Part shown: piece by piece, positions 43,887 to 52,218 of the stretch
Numbering within the stretch: position 1 is the first letter of the stretch
How the letters are laid out: the number at the start of each line of letters is the position of its first letter
NCBI RefSeq assembly: GCF_016428855.1
Contig: NZ_JAELTN010000023.1
Coordinates: 1 to 64,000, forward strand
Length of the DNA stretch: 64,000 nt
Direction: 5' to 3'
DNA from: Pedobacter sp. ASV28
GTDB taxonomy: Bacteria > Bacteroidota > Bacteroidia > Sphingobacteriales > Sphingobacteriaceae
Notes under the pieces: model-generated
What the model was told of the DNA's origin: nothing
The model's database searches: none
Seen by the model: the letters and a program-made list of their open reading frames with translations, nothing else
Translations under genes and position numbers: made by a program

Positions 43887-44656
43887 AACAGCATATTGAT
43901 CGGAATTTAATAATGTTATTAATCATTGAGTCTAATCATCTCTAGGAGAAAATCGCATTTTTATGCTTTGGCTTACCTCCTTTTAGGATGGCTATTTTCC
44001 TAAGAATCAAAAAAAAATGGATCTAACTTAGGCTATGCCAGGTTGGCATTGACAATAAGGGTATAAGAAATTAGGTTTGAGCATTAGATCATAAAAGGTC
44101 GTCAGATTTTCCTTGTCCGTTCATTTTTATTTTTTTTAAGGTGGTTAAAAAAGATAATCAGGCCAAGCGGGAGAAAGTCGTTAGGTTCCCAAAAGCAAGT
44201 TATCACGTTAATTTAAAGCTCAATATAGGAAATAATATTCTGAACGACCAAAATTCCGCCCAAGATTTACCGAACAAAGCATGGATGCCATCCATTTCAA
44301 ATGGTTGTGGTCTGTGATTTTAAAAATTATTCACAACCAATTAACATACAAATACTTAAAAATAAATATTTAAAAAGAGGGGAGCATTTTAAAGATAAAA
44401 CTACATGTGTTTCTTTGCATATGCTTATTGTAAGCATTCTGCTTTACCTATATGGAGAGACTATCCAGTACCTTTTTATAGCTTTTGTTTTAATCAAGCC
44501 TAGTTTCTAGAGTATTCTTCAAATCCGCTGTCCAGTTCTGTATTAAATTCGTTAACGGTCTTATACGTCTATAACTTTACCGTTTTTGATAAACCAACAG
44601 CGATCAATGAAGAAAGAAGCGATAGTATGATTGAATGATCCTCAAGCACTCAAAGA
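43887..44656. other. Long intergenic region, no gene seen
   Basis: About 770 bp between the sensor kinase start and the MBL hydrolase end. All frames are broken; the only ATG-started frame (44301-44510) is AT-rich and not protein-like. A short dyad ATGCCA-GGT-TGGCAT lies at 44035-44049. The region may contain the promoter of the two-component operon, but no clear box is visible. Confidence 0.4.
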
Positions 44657-45637
44657 TCAATCTGGCAGCACAGAGGGCAACCGAACCCATTCAAATCCCG
44701 CATTTTTTCTCCGTACATGGCCAATGCCCGGCCAAGGAAGATGATAAGAGAATACCATAGCCTTTGATAACGCAAGTTTCTCTAAAACTTTCCTTCTGGA
44801 TGTTATAGCAAGCTCGAAATCCGTATCTCCTTCAAAGCCCCACTCCGGATGTTCTAATGAAAGTACCTGCGAATGGATCAGATCGGCAATATGATACAAA
44901 CTTTCTGAACCAGAATATAACTGTACAACACAATGGCCTGGTGTGTGCCCAGGTGCCATTTGCATCTTGATGCAACCCAGCATTTCGGCTCCGTCATCCA
45001 ATAGCTGTAAACGTGGCTTTAAAGCAGTTATATTCTTTCGGGCGATTTCTACTACCAAATTTTTAAGCGTATTGTCCCTTAACTTGCTCTTTGAGAAATC
45101 AGGTGATGGTGACATCCAGAAGTCGTGCTCGATCCTAGAAAGATAAACACTTGCGTTTGGAAACACAATCTGACCGCTATTATCGGTCAGTCCGCCTATG
45201 TGATCGGGATGCGCATGGCTGATCACGACATCGGTAACCTCAGCAACCTTTATGTCGGCATTGGCCAAGTTGGCCAACAGCCAACCGGAATTTCTGCCAA
45301 AGTTTGAACCACAACCACTATCTACCAAAATAACCCTATCTGCCGACCTGATCACAAGAATATTGATCCCAAGGTCTACTTCCTGTTTTGAGGCAAAATT
45401 ATCCTCTAAGATTTGCTCAACTTTAGAAGGGGCGATACCTGGTGCGAAATTAGGCTGTACCGGCTTCATGAGAATATGCCCATCTGTAACTACGGTAAGT
45501 TCGAGTTTGCCCATTCTAAAACGATGGAAGCTTCTGGTCTCCTTCTCGTTGTTTATGGCCGCAAACAAGCCGCTAATATCTGTCAGTCCCAATAAGGCGA
45601 CCATTGCTGATAGTTTAATTGCTTCTTTTCTGTCCAT
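44657..45637 (-). CDS. MBL-fold metallo-hydrolase with Tat-like or membrane-anchored N-terminus
   Basis: A 326-residue metallo-beta-lactamase-fold hydrolase, with start at 45637 (MDRKEAIKLSAMVALL); the open frame extends upstream but without homology. Zinc motif VISHAHPDHIGGL holds the HxHxDH ligands, with later His in MQMAPGHTPGHCVVQL and Asp/His in IADLIHSQ. The family includes lactonases and quinone-related hydrolases. A hydrophobic N-terminal helix (about residues 9-25) suggests export or anchoring. It is divergent from hxlR, which likely controls it. Confidence 0.85.
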   Translation of the reverse strand: MDRKEAIKLSAMVALLGLTDISGLFAAINNEKETRSFHRFRMGKLELTVVTDGHILMKPVQPNFAPGIAPSKVEQILEDNFASKQEVDLGINILVIRSADRVILVDSGCGSNFGRNSGWLLANLANADIKVAEVTDVVISHAHPDHIGGLTDNSGQIVFPNASVYLSRIEHDFWMSPSPDFSKSKLRDNTLKNLVVEIARKNITALKPRLQLLDDGAEMLGCIKMQMAPGHTPGHCVVQLYSGSESLYHIADLIHSQVLSLEHPEWGFEGDTDFELAITSRRKVLEKLALSKAMVFSYHLPWPGIGHVRRKNAGFEWVRLPSVLPD

Positions 45638-45648
45638 ATTTTTTCTTT

Positions 45649-45679
45649 CAAAAGTAACCGAACAATATATTTGCATCAA
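45649..45679 (-). promoter_or_regulatory. Bacteroidota-type promoter of the MBL hydrolase gene
   Basis: On the minus strand a -33 TTG (45679-45677) is followed, after 20 bases, by TACTTTTG (45656-45649), which fits the TAnnTTTG -7 consensus. Transcription would start near 45642, only about five bases before the ATG at 45637, giving a nearly leaderless mRNA. The -33 element overlaps the edge of the HxlR dyad. Confidence 0.6.
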
Positions 45680-45708
45680 GTATGTACTTTTTAGTACCCT
45701 ACATACTT
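45678..45708. promoter_or_regulatory. Nested dyad, probable HxlR operator
   Basis: Outer 9-bp arms AAGTATGTA / TACATACTT are perfectly complementary. Inside is a second dyad, GTACT-TTTT-AGTAC. The TACT...AGTA core is the pattern bound by HxlR/YodB-type regulators. The site overlaps the -33 region of the MBL gene promoter and lies 45 bp upstream of the hxlR start, so binding could control both. Confidence 0.6.
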
Positions 45709-45752
45709 TTAGGAACCTATTATTGATTATCAGCAGATTAATTTTAGACAAA

Positions 45753-46106
45753 ATGAAAAATAACGAGAACAAGGCTTATTGTGCGGTAGATTTTGCCTTC
45801 CAGCGAATTGGCGGAAAATACCGGGGAAGAATACTCTGGTACCTGAATCATGATCAGGTACTTCGATATGGAGAACTTAAACGATTGCTCAAGGGAATAA
45901 CTACAAAAATGCTCACCCAAACCCTTAGAGAACTAGAACATGATGGTTTGGTCTCGAGGAAAGTTTATCTGGAAGTACCACCCAAAGTAGAATATTCCCT
46001 GACTGCTGCCGGCCTTGAATTGATACCTATTATCGAAAGTTTAAGACAATGGGCTGACAGAAGGATCATTGAAGAGCCCATAACAGGTGAAAAATTGGAA
46101 TGTTAG
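45753..46106 (+). CDS. HxlR-family (YodB-like) transcription regulator
   Basis: A 117-residue winged-helix regulator, start at 45753 (MKNNENKAYC). HxlR signature residues include the N-terminal Cys10 in AYCAVDFAFQRIGGKYR, LRYGELKRLLKGITTKMLTQ, and PPKVEYSLTAAGLELIPIIE. The N-terminal Cys is the redox/quinone sensor in YodB, CatR and HypR. The open frame reaches upstream to 45252, but that part is antisense to the MBL gene and not family-like. It is followed by a small ORF and the polyketide operon's end. Confidence 0.9.
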   Translation: MKNNENKAYCAVDFAFQRIGGKYRGRILWYLNHDQVLRYGELKRLLKGITTKMLTQTLRELEHDGLVSRKVYLEVPPKVEYSLTAAGLELIPIIESLRQWADRRIIEEPITGEKLEC

Positions 46107-46126
46107 CTTAATTAACGTATTATATT

Positions 46127-46249
46127 ATGCACTGCTCATTGGAATTGAAAATTTCAATGATAGAAGATCAGCTCAATCCAATCTGCCTAAAGGAAAAGGA
46201 ATGGGCGTTCATTAGGAAAGACTTTATCGAGGCGATAGAAAAATTGTAA
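46127..46249 (+). CDS. Possible small protein downstream of hxlR
   Basis: A 40-residue frame (MHCSLELKISMIEDQ to FIEAIEKL) begins 20 bp after the hxlR stop. Its composition is protein-like and helical, with DQLNPICLKEKEWAFIRKDF. I recognise no family. It could be a remnant or a short real gene; there is only weak support. Confidence 0.3.
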   Translation: MHCSLELKISMIEDQLNPICLKEKEWAFIRKDFIEAIEKL

Positions 46250-46284
46250 AATCAGCGCAATGTCCAGAGCATTGATATATACAG

Positions 46285-46848
46285 TTATACAATATCACTT
46301 TTTCCTTTTAAATAGGCGATACAGAGCTGCCTCCCATGATGGCTGAGGGAGGCAATATATATTGCTCTGGTATTAAGATCATGTATTTCAGGCAACATTA
46401 CATTATTTTTATTCAATCTTAGGGAACTGTTTTTGTAATTGAAGACCTCCAGATAATCAGGCCGATTTTCAGTATAAATCACCTTTACTTCATCGAATGA
46501 AATGTTATTTTGCAAAGCTACTGTGTGAAGAAAATTTCCGCTGATTTCAGTAGTGCAAAAAAAATCTTCGCCTTTATAGCTTACTTTCCCTATTGCGGAA
46601 AATCTGTCTATTTTAAAGGAACACTGAAAAGCTACCGGATTATAGAAACGTAGTCCGGTAATGCGGTTTACAATTTTATATGCGGCCTCTTTCATGCTCC
46701 AGACCAACCATACAACCAGATCTGGATTTTCTGCTTGGAAAACCAATGCTTGTTCTTGGAAAGAAAATATCTTGGAAAGATAATTCTTACGTTTCCAATC
46801 ACTCTGTCGCCCAGCAAGATTTAGGTCAATCACATCATTGCCCAACAT
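46285..46848 (-). CDS. 4'-phosphopantetheinyl transferase superfamily protein
   Basis: A 187-residue protein. An ATG at 46848 (MLGNDVIDL) is the natural start; the frame reaches 46869 only with a TTG. NDVIDL near the start and WLVWSMKEAAYK (W(S/T)xKEAxxK) are the two metal and CoA signatures of the superfamily. It would transfer phosphopantetheine from CoA to the acyl carrier protein whose gene it overlaps by 14 bp. The last gene of the polyketide operon, it presumably activates that ACP. Confidence 0.85.
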   Translation of the reverse strand: MLGNDVIDLNLAGRQSDWKRKNYLSKIFSFQEQALVFQAENPDLVVWLVWSMKEAAYKIVNRITGLRFYNPVAFQCSFKIDRFSAIGKVSYKGEDFFCTTEISGNFLHTVALQNNISFDEVKVIYTENRPDYLEVFNYKNSSLRLNKNNVMLPEIHDLNTRAIYIASLSHHGRQLCIAYLKGKSDIV

Positions 46849-47098
46849 TGTCTGCGAGTTTACTTTCAATGATTTCCACAGTTGCTTTAACAGTCAGCAT
46901 TCTTGACATGGAATCATTGTCGATTGAAACACCAAACTTCTCTTCGATATCCAAAACAATATCAACCAGATTGGCCGAATTTATTTTCAAATCGGCAATA
47001 AAGTCAGTGTCTTCATTAAGATCGGCAAGTGCATGCTGTTCTTCGGTATAAGGAGAAACGATTTCTCTCAATGCTTCGGTAATCTGGTTCTTATCCAT
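46835..47098 (-). CDS. Acyl carrier protein of the polyketide operon
   Basis: An 87-residue acyl carrier protein. Ser41 in DLKINSANLVDIVLDIEEKF is the pantetheine site; the usual DSL is NSA here. EEKFGVSIDNDSM and the acidic helices fit. It lies 2 bp from the ketosynthase gene and would carry the acyl intermediates made by the KAS and dehydratase encoded beside it. Confidence 0.9.
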   Translation of the reverse strand: MDKNQITEALREIVSPYTEEQHALADLNEDTDFIADLKINSANLVDIVLDIEEKFGVSIDNDSMSRMLTVKATVEIIESKLADNVGQ

Positions 47099-47100
47099 TT

Positions 47101-48372
47101 TTATATTTTTTTTAAAATTATGCAGGCATTAACATCTCCGAAACCAAAACTTGCTTTTGCCAGGACATTAAATTTTTCCGTAATCAATTTGCGCGGTACC
47201 CGGGTTTCATCTATCAACGAACTGATCTCAGCATTCAAATCCTCACAGTTAACATTTGGAAAAATGAAACCTTTATAAAGCTGAAGAACTGACGCAACAC
47301 ATTCAATGCTGCCCGAAGCGCTGATACAGTGGCCAATCATACCTTTCAGTGAATTTACATAGGGAAAATCTTTTGCCGAAGAGCCAAGAGCCGTTTTCCA
47401 GTTCTCTATTTCCAGGGCATCTTTTGCCGTAGCAGTTAAATGTCCATTGATGAGCTCGATGTCTTGAGCGTGGATTCCAGCATTTTCAATAGCACGGCGA
47501 ATACAGCGCTGGACTGCCTGTGGATTTGGCGCTGTCATCGTGCCCAGGCCACGCTGTCCCCCAGAATTAATGTTTCCACCGAGCACCTCTGCATAGATCT
47601 TTGCGTTCCGGGAAATGGCACTTTCCAATGATTCCAAGACCATAGCACCTGCTCCACTGCCTGGCACAAAGCCGCTTGCAGTGGCACTCATCGGCCTGCT
47701 TCCTCCCTCTGGATTGTCATTGTGCCTGAACGTACAGACCTTCATGGCGTCAAATCCACCCCAAATATAGGGCCCGCTATCACTTGTACTTCCAGCTAGC
47801 ATCCGTTTCGCTTTTCCCGACCTAATGTGCTCATAGGCCATCAAGATACTTTCTGTTCCTGTGGCACAGGCAGATGAATTTGTACCCACCTGATTGCCCA
47901 GCCCCAACTTACCACTGATGAAAGCGCTGACCCCACTAGCCATTATCTGGACCACGACACTGCTCCCAAGTTTCCTCACCTGTAGCTGGTCGATTTGACT
48001 TATTGCCCATCTAAACTTATCAGTTCCGGAAGTTCCTGTACCAAAGAATAATCCGCTGTCCCAATCTGGTTCCTGCTCACCGGCAACTTCAAGTCCCGCA
48101 TCCTTCCAGGCATCCAAACCAGCTATTACGCCATAAACAATACCTGTACTAGCCAGGCCCTTAATCTCAAGGGGCGTAAAGTATTGTTGAATTCTTATTT
48201 CATCAAGTTCAGGCGTTGCGGCAATCTGACAGGAAAAGCCCAGGCGTTCAAGCTCTGGTTGGTGCTGAACACCTGAAATACCATTTTGTATAGCATTGGC
48301 AAATTCCGAAATGCTGGTACCGTTGGGTGCACAAATCCCCAAACCTGTAATCACTACTCTATTTTCAGCCAT
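47101..48372 (-). CDS. Beta-ketoacyl-ACP synthase (FabF-like)
   Basis: A 423-residue ketosynthase with the KAS II catalytic triad: Cys169 in NSSACATGTES, His311 in INGHLTATAKDALE and His348 in KGMIGHCISASG. The TSGTDKF and GFVPGSGAGAMVLES segments also match. It should condense malonyl-ACP with an acyl chain. Its stop is two bases from the ACP start, and its start overlaps the dehydratase end by 8 bp. Confidence 0.93.
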   Translation of the reverse strand: MAENRVVITGLGICAPNGTSISEFANAIQNGISGVQHQPELERLGFSCQIAATPELDEIRIQQYFTPLEIKGLASTGIVYGVIAGLDAWKDAGLEVAGEQEPDWDSGLFFGTGTSGTDKFRWAISQIDQLQVRKLGSSVVVQIMASGVSAFISGKLGLGNQVGTNSSACATGTESILMAYEHIRSGKAKRMLAGSTSDSGPYIWGGFDAMKVCTFRHNDNPEGGSRPMSATASGFVPGSGAGAMVLESLESAISRNAKIYAEVLGGNINSGGQRGLGTMTAPNPQAVQRCIRRAIENAGIHAQDIELINGHLTATAKDALEIENWKTALGSSAKDFPYVNSLKGMIGHCISASGSIECVASVLQLYKGFIFPNVNCEDLNAEISSLIDETRVPRKLITEKFNVLAKASFGFGDVNACIILKKI

Positions 48373-48811
48373 TTGATTTAAAGATTAGCATACCTGAAAT
48401 ATTTCCTTTGCAAATGGTATCGCCATCAGCATTTTCCATTTTAACCCTGCAACTTAATTTATTGAATCTAAAATAAACTTTCTCACTGCTCACCAGCACT
48501 TTTTCCCCAGGATAGACAGGTTTTAAAAATTCGAGTGCGTTTGAAGTCATTGCAACACTAAATTTTTCCTTGACAGCCATATCCCCTAAAAGATATATCC
48601 CCAAGCATACCAATCCAATCTGGGCCATTGTTTCGGTAAGTATCACCGCAGGGGTAACTGGTAAACCTATAAAATGACCTTTATAAAAAGAGAGTGTTTT
48701 CGCATACTTATATGTCCCGCTAGTGCCATTTTCATCTACGTACAATAACTCATCAACAAATAAAAAAGATTTGCCGTAAGGAAGCTTAGCTATGATTTCA
48801 TGTGCTTTCAT
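48365..48811 (-). CDS. 3-hydroxyacyl-ACP dehydratase (FabZ/FabA-like hotdog)
   Basis: A 148-residue hotdog-fold protein with start at 48811 (MKAHEIIAKLPYGKSFLF); longer frame rejected since 48811 sits one base after the upstream stop (TAATATG). YKGHFIGLPVTPAVILTETM is the FabZ motif, with the catalytic His46 and Glu60 kept. PAV replaces the usual PGV. It should dehydrate beta-hydroxyacyl-ACP made by the neighbouring ketosynthase after reduction by a host reductase. No ketoreductase gene is present in the operon. Confidence 0.85.
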   Translation of the reverse strand: MKAHEIIAKLPYGKSFLFVDELLYVDENGTSGTYKYAKTLSFYKGHFIGLPVTPAVILTETMAQIGLVCLGIYLLGDMAVKEKFSVAMTSNALEFLKPVYPGEKVLVSSEKVYFRFNKLSCRVKMENADGDTICKGNISGMLIFKSNG

Positions 48812-48812
48812 A

Positions 48813-49865
48813 TTACCATTGTAAAAGTATTCTTTGTGCAGAAAATCCAGGGCCAAAACTCAGCATCAGGCCCTTCTCTCCCTGGGCAGGTTTGCTTTCC
48901 ATGAAACGTTCCAAAACATACAGCACAGTGGCGCTGCTCATATTGCCATATTGCCTTAATACGTCTTTTGTCTGATCTATATTTTTACCTAACTGGCTGA
49001 ATAATTCTTCTACAACCTGTATGATCTTCTTTCCTCCCGGATGAAAGATCAAATGGTCTACATCTTCAATACCCAACCCGTTGTTCATCAGAAAAGGATG
49101 GATAATAGCAGGAAAATGGGCTGCAATGGTTTCTGGCACTGCAACATCAAGTACCATTTGCAAACCGGTATTTGTAAGTTTAAATCCCATCATATCTTCT
49201 GCCTGAAAGAAATGGTACATTTCCCCCGCAAGGATTTCTGGCCCATCATCATCCTGATTGGAACTAAGTAAAACACATGCCGCACCATCACCAAATATTG
49301 CAGCACTCACGACGTTGGCCATTGAAAAGTCGTTGAGTTGGAAAGTTGCCGTTGGCGATTCAAAGGCAACAACAGCTGCCCGTTTACCCGGATTAGCTTT
49401 TAAAAAATTTTTGGCATAAATGATACCCGAAACACCAGCAGCACAACCCATTTCGGTAACGGGCAAACGTACAATATCCTGCCTGAGGCCAAGCATATTA
49501 ATAAGGTAAGCATCCAAAGAGGGAATCATGATGCCCGTACAACTCACCGTGATGATAAAATCAAGATCAGTTGGTTCCCAAGCTGCCTTTTCTAGCGCAT
49601 CTGCAAGACATTGCCTACCAAGCTTTTTTCCTTCACGAATGTAAATATCATTTCGCTTTTCAAAACTCAGGTCACTGAAAACTTCTTCGGGCGCCATTAT
49701 CGAATACCTCTTTTCCACTGAAGCACCTTCGAATATTTTCTTCACTTTCTTGATGAAACGCTCATCCTGACCATTTAACCAGATACCTAGGAAAGGCAAA
49801 ATCTCAGCTGTAGTTCTGGAGAAGCCAGGTAAAGCCTTGCTTACCGTTTTTATTTTTACGCCCAT
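48813..49865 (-). CDS. Type III polyketide synthase
   Basis: A 350-residue chalcone/stilbene-synthase-fold enzyme, start at ATG 49865 (the frame reaches 49883 by a GTG). The catalytic Cys141 lies in TEMGCAAGVSG, His275 in IFHPGGKKII and Asn308 in YGNMSSATVLYVL. The SFGPGFSAQRILL end is typical. It extends an acyl starter with malonyl-CoA and cyclises it to a resorcinol or pyrone. Its ATG overlaps the methyltransferase TAA by one base. A FabZ/KAS/ACP set downstream could feed it an acyl-ACP starter (inference). Confidence 0.92.
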   Translation of the reverse strand: MGVKIKTVSKALPGFSRTTAEILPFLGIWLNGQDERFIKKVKKIFEGASVEKRYSIMAPEEVFSDLSFEKRNDIYIREGKKLGRQCLADALEKAAWEPTDLDFIITVSCTGIMIPSLDAYLINMLGLRQDIVRLPVTEMGCAAGVSGIIYAKNFLKANPGKRAAVVAFESPTATFQLNDFSMANVVSAAIFGDGAACVLLSSNQDDDGPEILAGEMYHFFQAEDMMGFKLTNTGLQMVLDVAVPETIAAHFPAIIHPFLMNNGLGIEDVDHLIFHPGGKKIIQVVEELFSQLGKNIDQTKDVLRQYGNMSSATVLYVLERFMESKPAQGEKGLMLSFGPGFSAQRILLQW

Positions 49866-50575
49866 TATATTTTGATAACCCACAAATACCTAAAAGCCCA
49901 TTTCCACTTGATATAAGCAGAATTTACATTTAATTTTTCTTCATAACCAAGCAGATCTGCTTTTTTAAAACCACGAAGAATAGAGACTAGGCCATCTTCA
50001 CGTGACATATCATTTAGTTTGAACACATAACTTAAAGCTGTAAACAACCTGTAAGCTAACGCACTCCGTTCCAGATCATTTACAACGATCCCCACTCGAA
50101 CCGTCTTTTTAAGGTTTTGCAAAAGATTGATAATCTCTCTATCGGCAAAATGATGAAGGGTAAGTGTGAAAAGTATAATGTCACATTTTTCCGGCCACTG
50201 GTTTTCATCAAAAATATCGCTGCATTGATAACTAATATTTGGATATGCTGATGAAAGGCTCCTTGCGTGTTCAATCGTAGCCTTATTTGCATCAATTCCC
50301 TTCAGTTCGAAAACTAAACTATTTTTCTTGGCATAATCAGCAAGCATCCTGAGCATGGCACCATTTCCGCAACCTACATCGGTTATCCTCACTTTCCCTG
50401 ATGGCACCTTGTTTTTTAGCAAAACCTCAATTCCCTGGAGGGTTACCTTGTTGCCACCCAATAACTTATTGATCTCGGCGATCTTGTCCAAAGCATCGGT
50501 CAAGATGTTTCCCTGTAGCTCAAAATCATCCATGATCTCTAGAGCGGAGCTTCTGTATCTTGTATCTATTGACAT
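49865..50575 (-). CDS. Class I SAM-dependent methyltransferase of the polyketide operon
   Basis: A 236-residue methyltransferase. RITDVGCGNGAMLRMLAD is motif I; GIDANKATIEHARS and the post-I region DIFDENQWPEKCDIILFTLT follow. It probably methylates the phenolic or quinone product of the type III PKS. It is 3 bp from the FAD enzyme and overlaps the PKS start by one base (TAATG). Confidence 0.88.
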   Translation of the reverse strand: MSIDTRYRSSALEIMDDFELQGNILTDALDKIAEINKLLGGNKVTLQGIEVLLKNKVPSGKVRITDVGCGNGAMLRMLADYAKKNSLVFELKGIDANKATIEHARSLSSAYPNISYQCSDIFDENQWPEKCDIILFTLTLHHFADREIINLLQNLKKTVRVGIVVNDLERSALAYRLFTALSYVFKLNDMSREDGLVSILRGFKKADLLGYEEKLNVNSAYIKWKWAFRYLWVIKI

Positions 50576-50578
50576 TGA

Positions 50579-51709
50579 TTACAATATTGGTATGGGTTTT
50601 CCATGGGTCATATTGACGATCTTGCCCAGTAACTGCGGCATTTTGGTTAGCGTATTGAGCGCAATATGTTGAATGGTGTTATTTTTTAGGACTGAAGACA
50701 AAATTCGTCCGGTCCTGAGACGTGATCTGAAATTATAGTTCCACAATTTAGCATAATTATCCTCCATTTCCTTTCTCGAACAGGTTTTATCCCTCATAAA
50801 AGCAACGATAAGTGTTGAAGCAATTTTTGCACTGTGCATGGCCATGGCCATTCCGTTACCACAAAGCGGATGAATAAGGCCTGCCGTATCTCCTATCATC
50901 AAAATATGATCTAAAATAGGTTCCTTGGATTGGAAAGAAATTTGACCAATCGTCAAGGGCATCTCGAAAATCATCTCTGACCGCTCTAAAATATCTTTTA
51001 GAAACCTATTTTTGTAAATCACCTCCTGCTGATAGTTTAAAATATTTTTATATCGCCTAAAGCTTTGGTAATCGGCCAGGTAACAGATATTTAATTTTTC
51101 ATTTTCCACACGGGAAACACCGCAATATCCACCGCTAAAGTTATGCAGCCCTACAAGATCAGATTGGAAATTCCCATGATAATGTGCCTTAACGGCAATG
51201 TAAGGAGATTTTTTTTGAATAAAATCACGTTTAAGTTTCACATCAACCGATGATCTTTTACCAAATGCGCCGAGAACCTGACCGGCAGTAAAACTTTGCC
51301 CAGATGTAGTTTTAACGTTGAACACATCATTATTGAACTGCACATCAGTAACTGTATCGTAAATAACCGTGATATTCCTTTTCAAAAGTTGCTGATAGAG
51401 AAAATAGTCCATGGCATATCTGCTCAATCCAAATCCGCCCATAGATAATTTTGTAGTTATACTTGCCCCAGAGAGGGAAGTCAACTGTAGGTTGCTTATC
51501 GAAGTAGGTCCCAAGCTTTCAAAGGAAATTTCCAGCCATGCCAAATAAGGCAAAACTTCATTCGAAATGTACTCGCCACAGACCTTGTGTTGTGGATATG
51601 TATTCTTTTCTATTAAAGTGATGTTAAAATTAGACTTTTGTAGGTGCAATGCCGCGGTTAGGCCAGCCAAGCCACCACCAATGATCAGGATTTCGGTTTC
51701 GAATTGCAT
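50579..51709 (-). CDS. FAD-dependent monooxygenase/oxidoreductase
   Basis: A 376-residue flavoprotein. Start at 51709 (MQFETEILIIGGGLAG). It carries the GxGxxG FAD-binding motif (IIGGGLAGLTAA), KVCGEYISNEVLPYLAW as in the geranylgeranyl-reductase-like oxygenases, and the GD motif HILMIGDTAGLIHPLCGNG. It should hydroxylate the phenolic product, giving a hydroquinone or quinone. It is the first gene of the operon, 4 bp before the methyltransferase. Streptomyces srsABC pairs the same three enzyme types. Confidence 0.9.
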   Translation of the reverse strand: MQFETEILIIGGGLAGLTAALHLQKSNFNITLIEKNTYPQHKVCGEYISNEVLPYLAWLEISFESLGPTSISNLQLTSLSGASITTKLSMGGFGLSRYAMDYFLYQQLLKRNITVIYDTVTDVQFNNDVFNVKTTSGQSFTAGQVLGAFGKRSSVDVKLKRDFIQKKSPYIAVKAHYHGNFQSDLVGLHNFSGGYCGVSRVENEKLNICYLADYQSFRRYKNILNYQQEVIYKNRFLKDILERSEMIFEMPLTIGQISFQSKEPILDHILMIGDTAGLIHPLCGNGMAMAMHSAKIASTLIVAFMRDKTCSRKEMEDNYAKLWNYNFRSRLRTGRILSSVLKNNTIQHIALNTLTKMPQLLGKIVNMTHGKPIPIL

Positions 51710-52218
51710 ATGTAATATGACAACAATTTTTATGACTTTTTGTTCACCCAAAAGAAATCACTATCCTTTACTAACCATCAAAACAATACAGAGGTCAATA
51801 GCTTTTGCTGAGTTTTTGTCGCCACGATCAAAAAATAACAAAACAGATAAACTTTAACAGCAACTGGAACTATACCTATGGTTCAATTGGCATCTAAAAG
51901 ACTACGTGTTTCTACATCGTGTAGGTAGGCGATTACTATTCCTGCTATGAATATGGAAACCTACCTCTGGGGCGGAAAGATATTAATAATAATGACCAAC
52001 CGTTACATCGAGTTCAAGGTAAGGGCGCATGGTACTGGCGATGTTTAAATAAACCATATACCTTACGTGAGAACTACGTTCGGAAAAATCGAAAAAGTAG
52101 ACTCCATTGGCACCATAAGAAGCGCTAATTTTGTATTCAGAACAAAAAGGAACCTAAATGACAAATTAAGTGGTTTACTATGATTTTGTTTGATTGTTTT
52201 TTGACTTGTTTTGTATAG
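51710..52218. other. Intergenic region with an unexplained open stretch
   Basis: About 510 bp between the polyketide operon start and mnmE. Apart from the frame at 51984-52153 (listed separately) the region is AT-rich and broken. The operon promoter should be near 51720-51850, but no clear TAnnTTTG box was found. Confidence 0.4.
51984..52153 (-). pseudogene. Protein-like open stretch without start codon, possible gene remnant
   Basis: A minus-strand frame of 56 codons between stops. It reads SEYKISASYGANGVYFFDFS then LNIASTMRPYLELDVTVGHY. The composition looks protein-like, but there is no ATG except inside (Met of RYMVYL), no ribosome-binding site, and no neighbours that fit. It may be a decayed gene fragment or chance. 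Confidence 0.25.

Noticed and set aside
44301..44510. 69-residue plus-strand ORF
   Set aside because: AT-rich, no recognisable pattern and no plausible ribosome-binding site in a region full of stops.
45252..45752. Long N-terminal extension of the HxlR frame
   Set aside because: It lies antisense to the MBL gene, and HxlR proteins start near the ATG at 45753, next to the conserved Cys.
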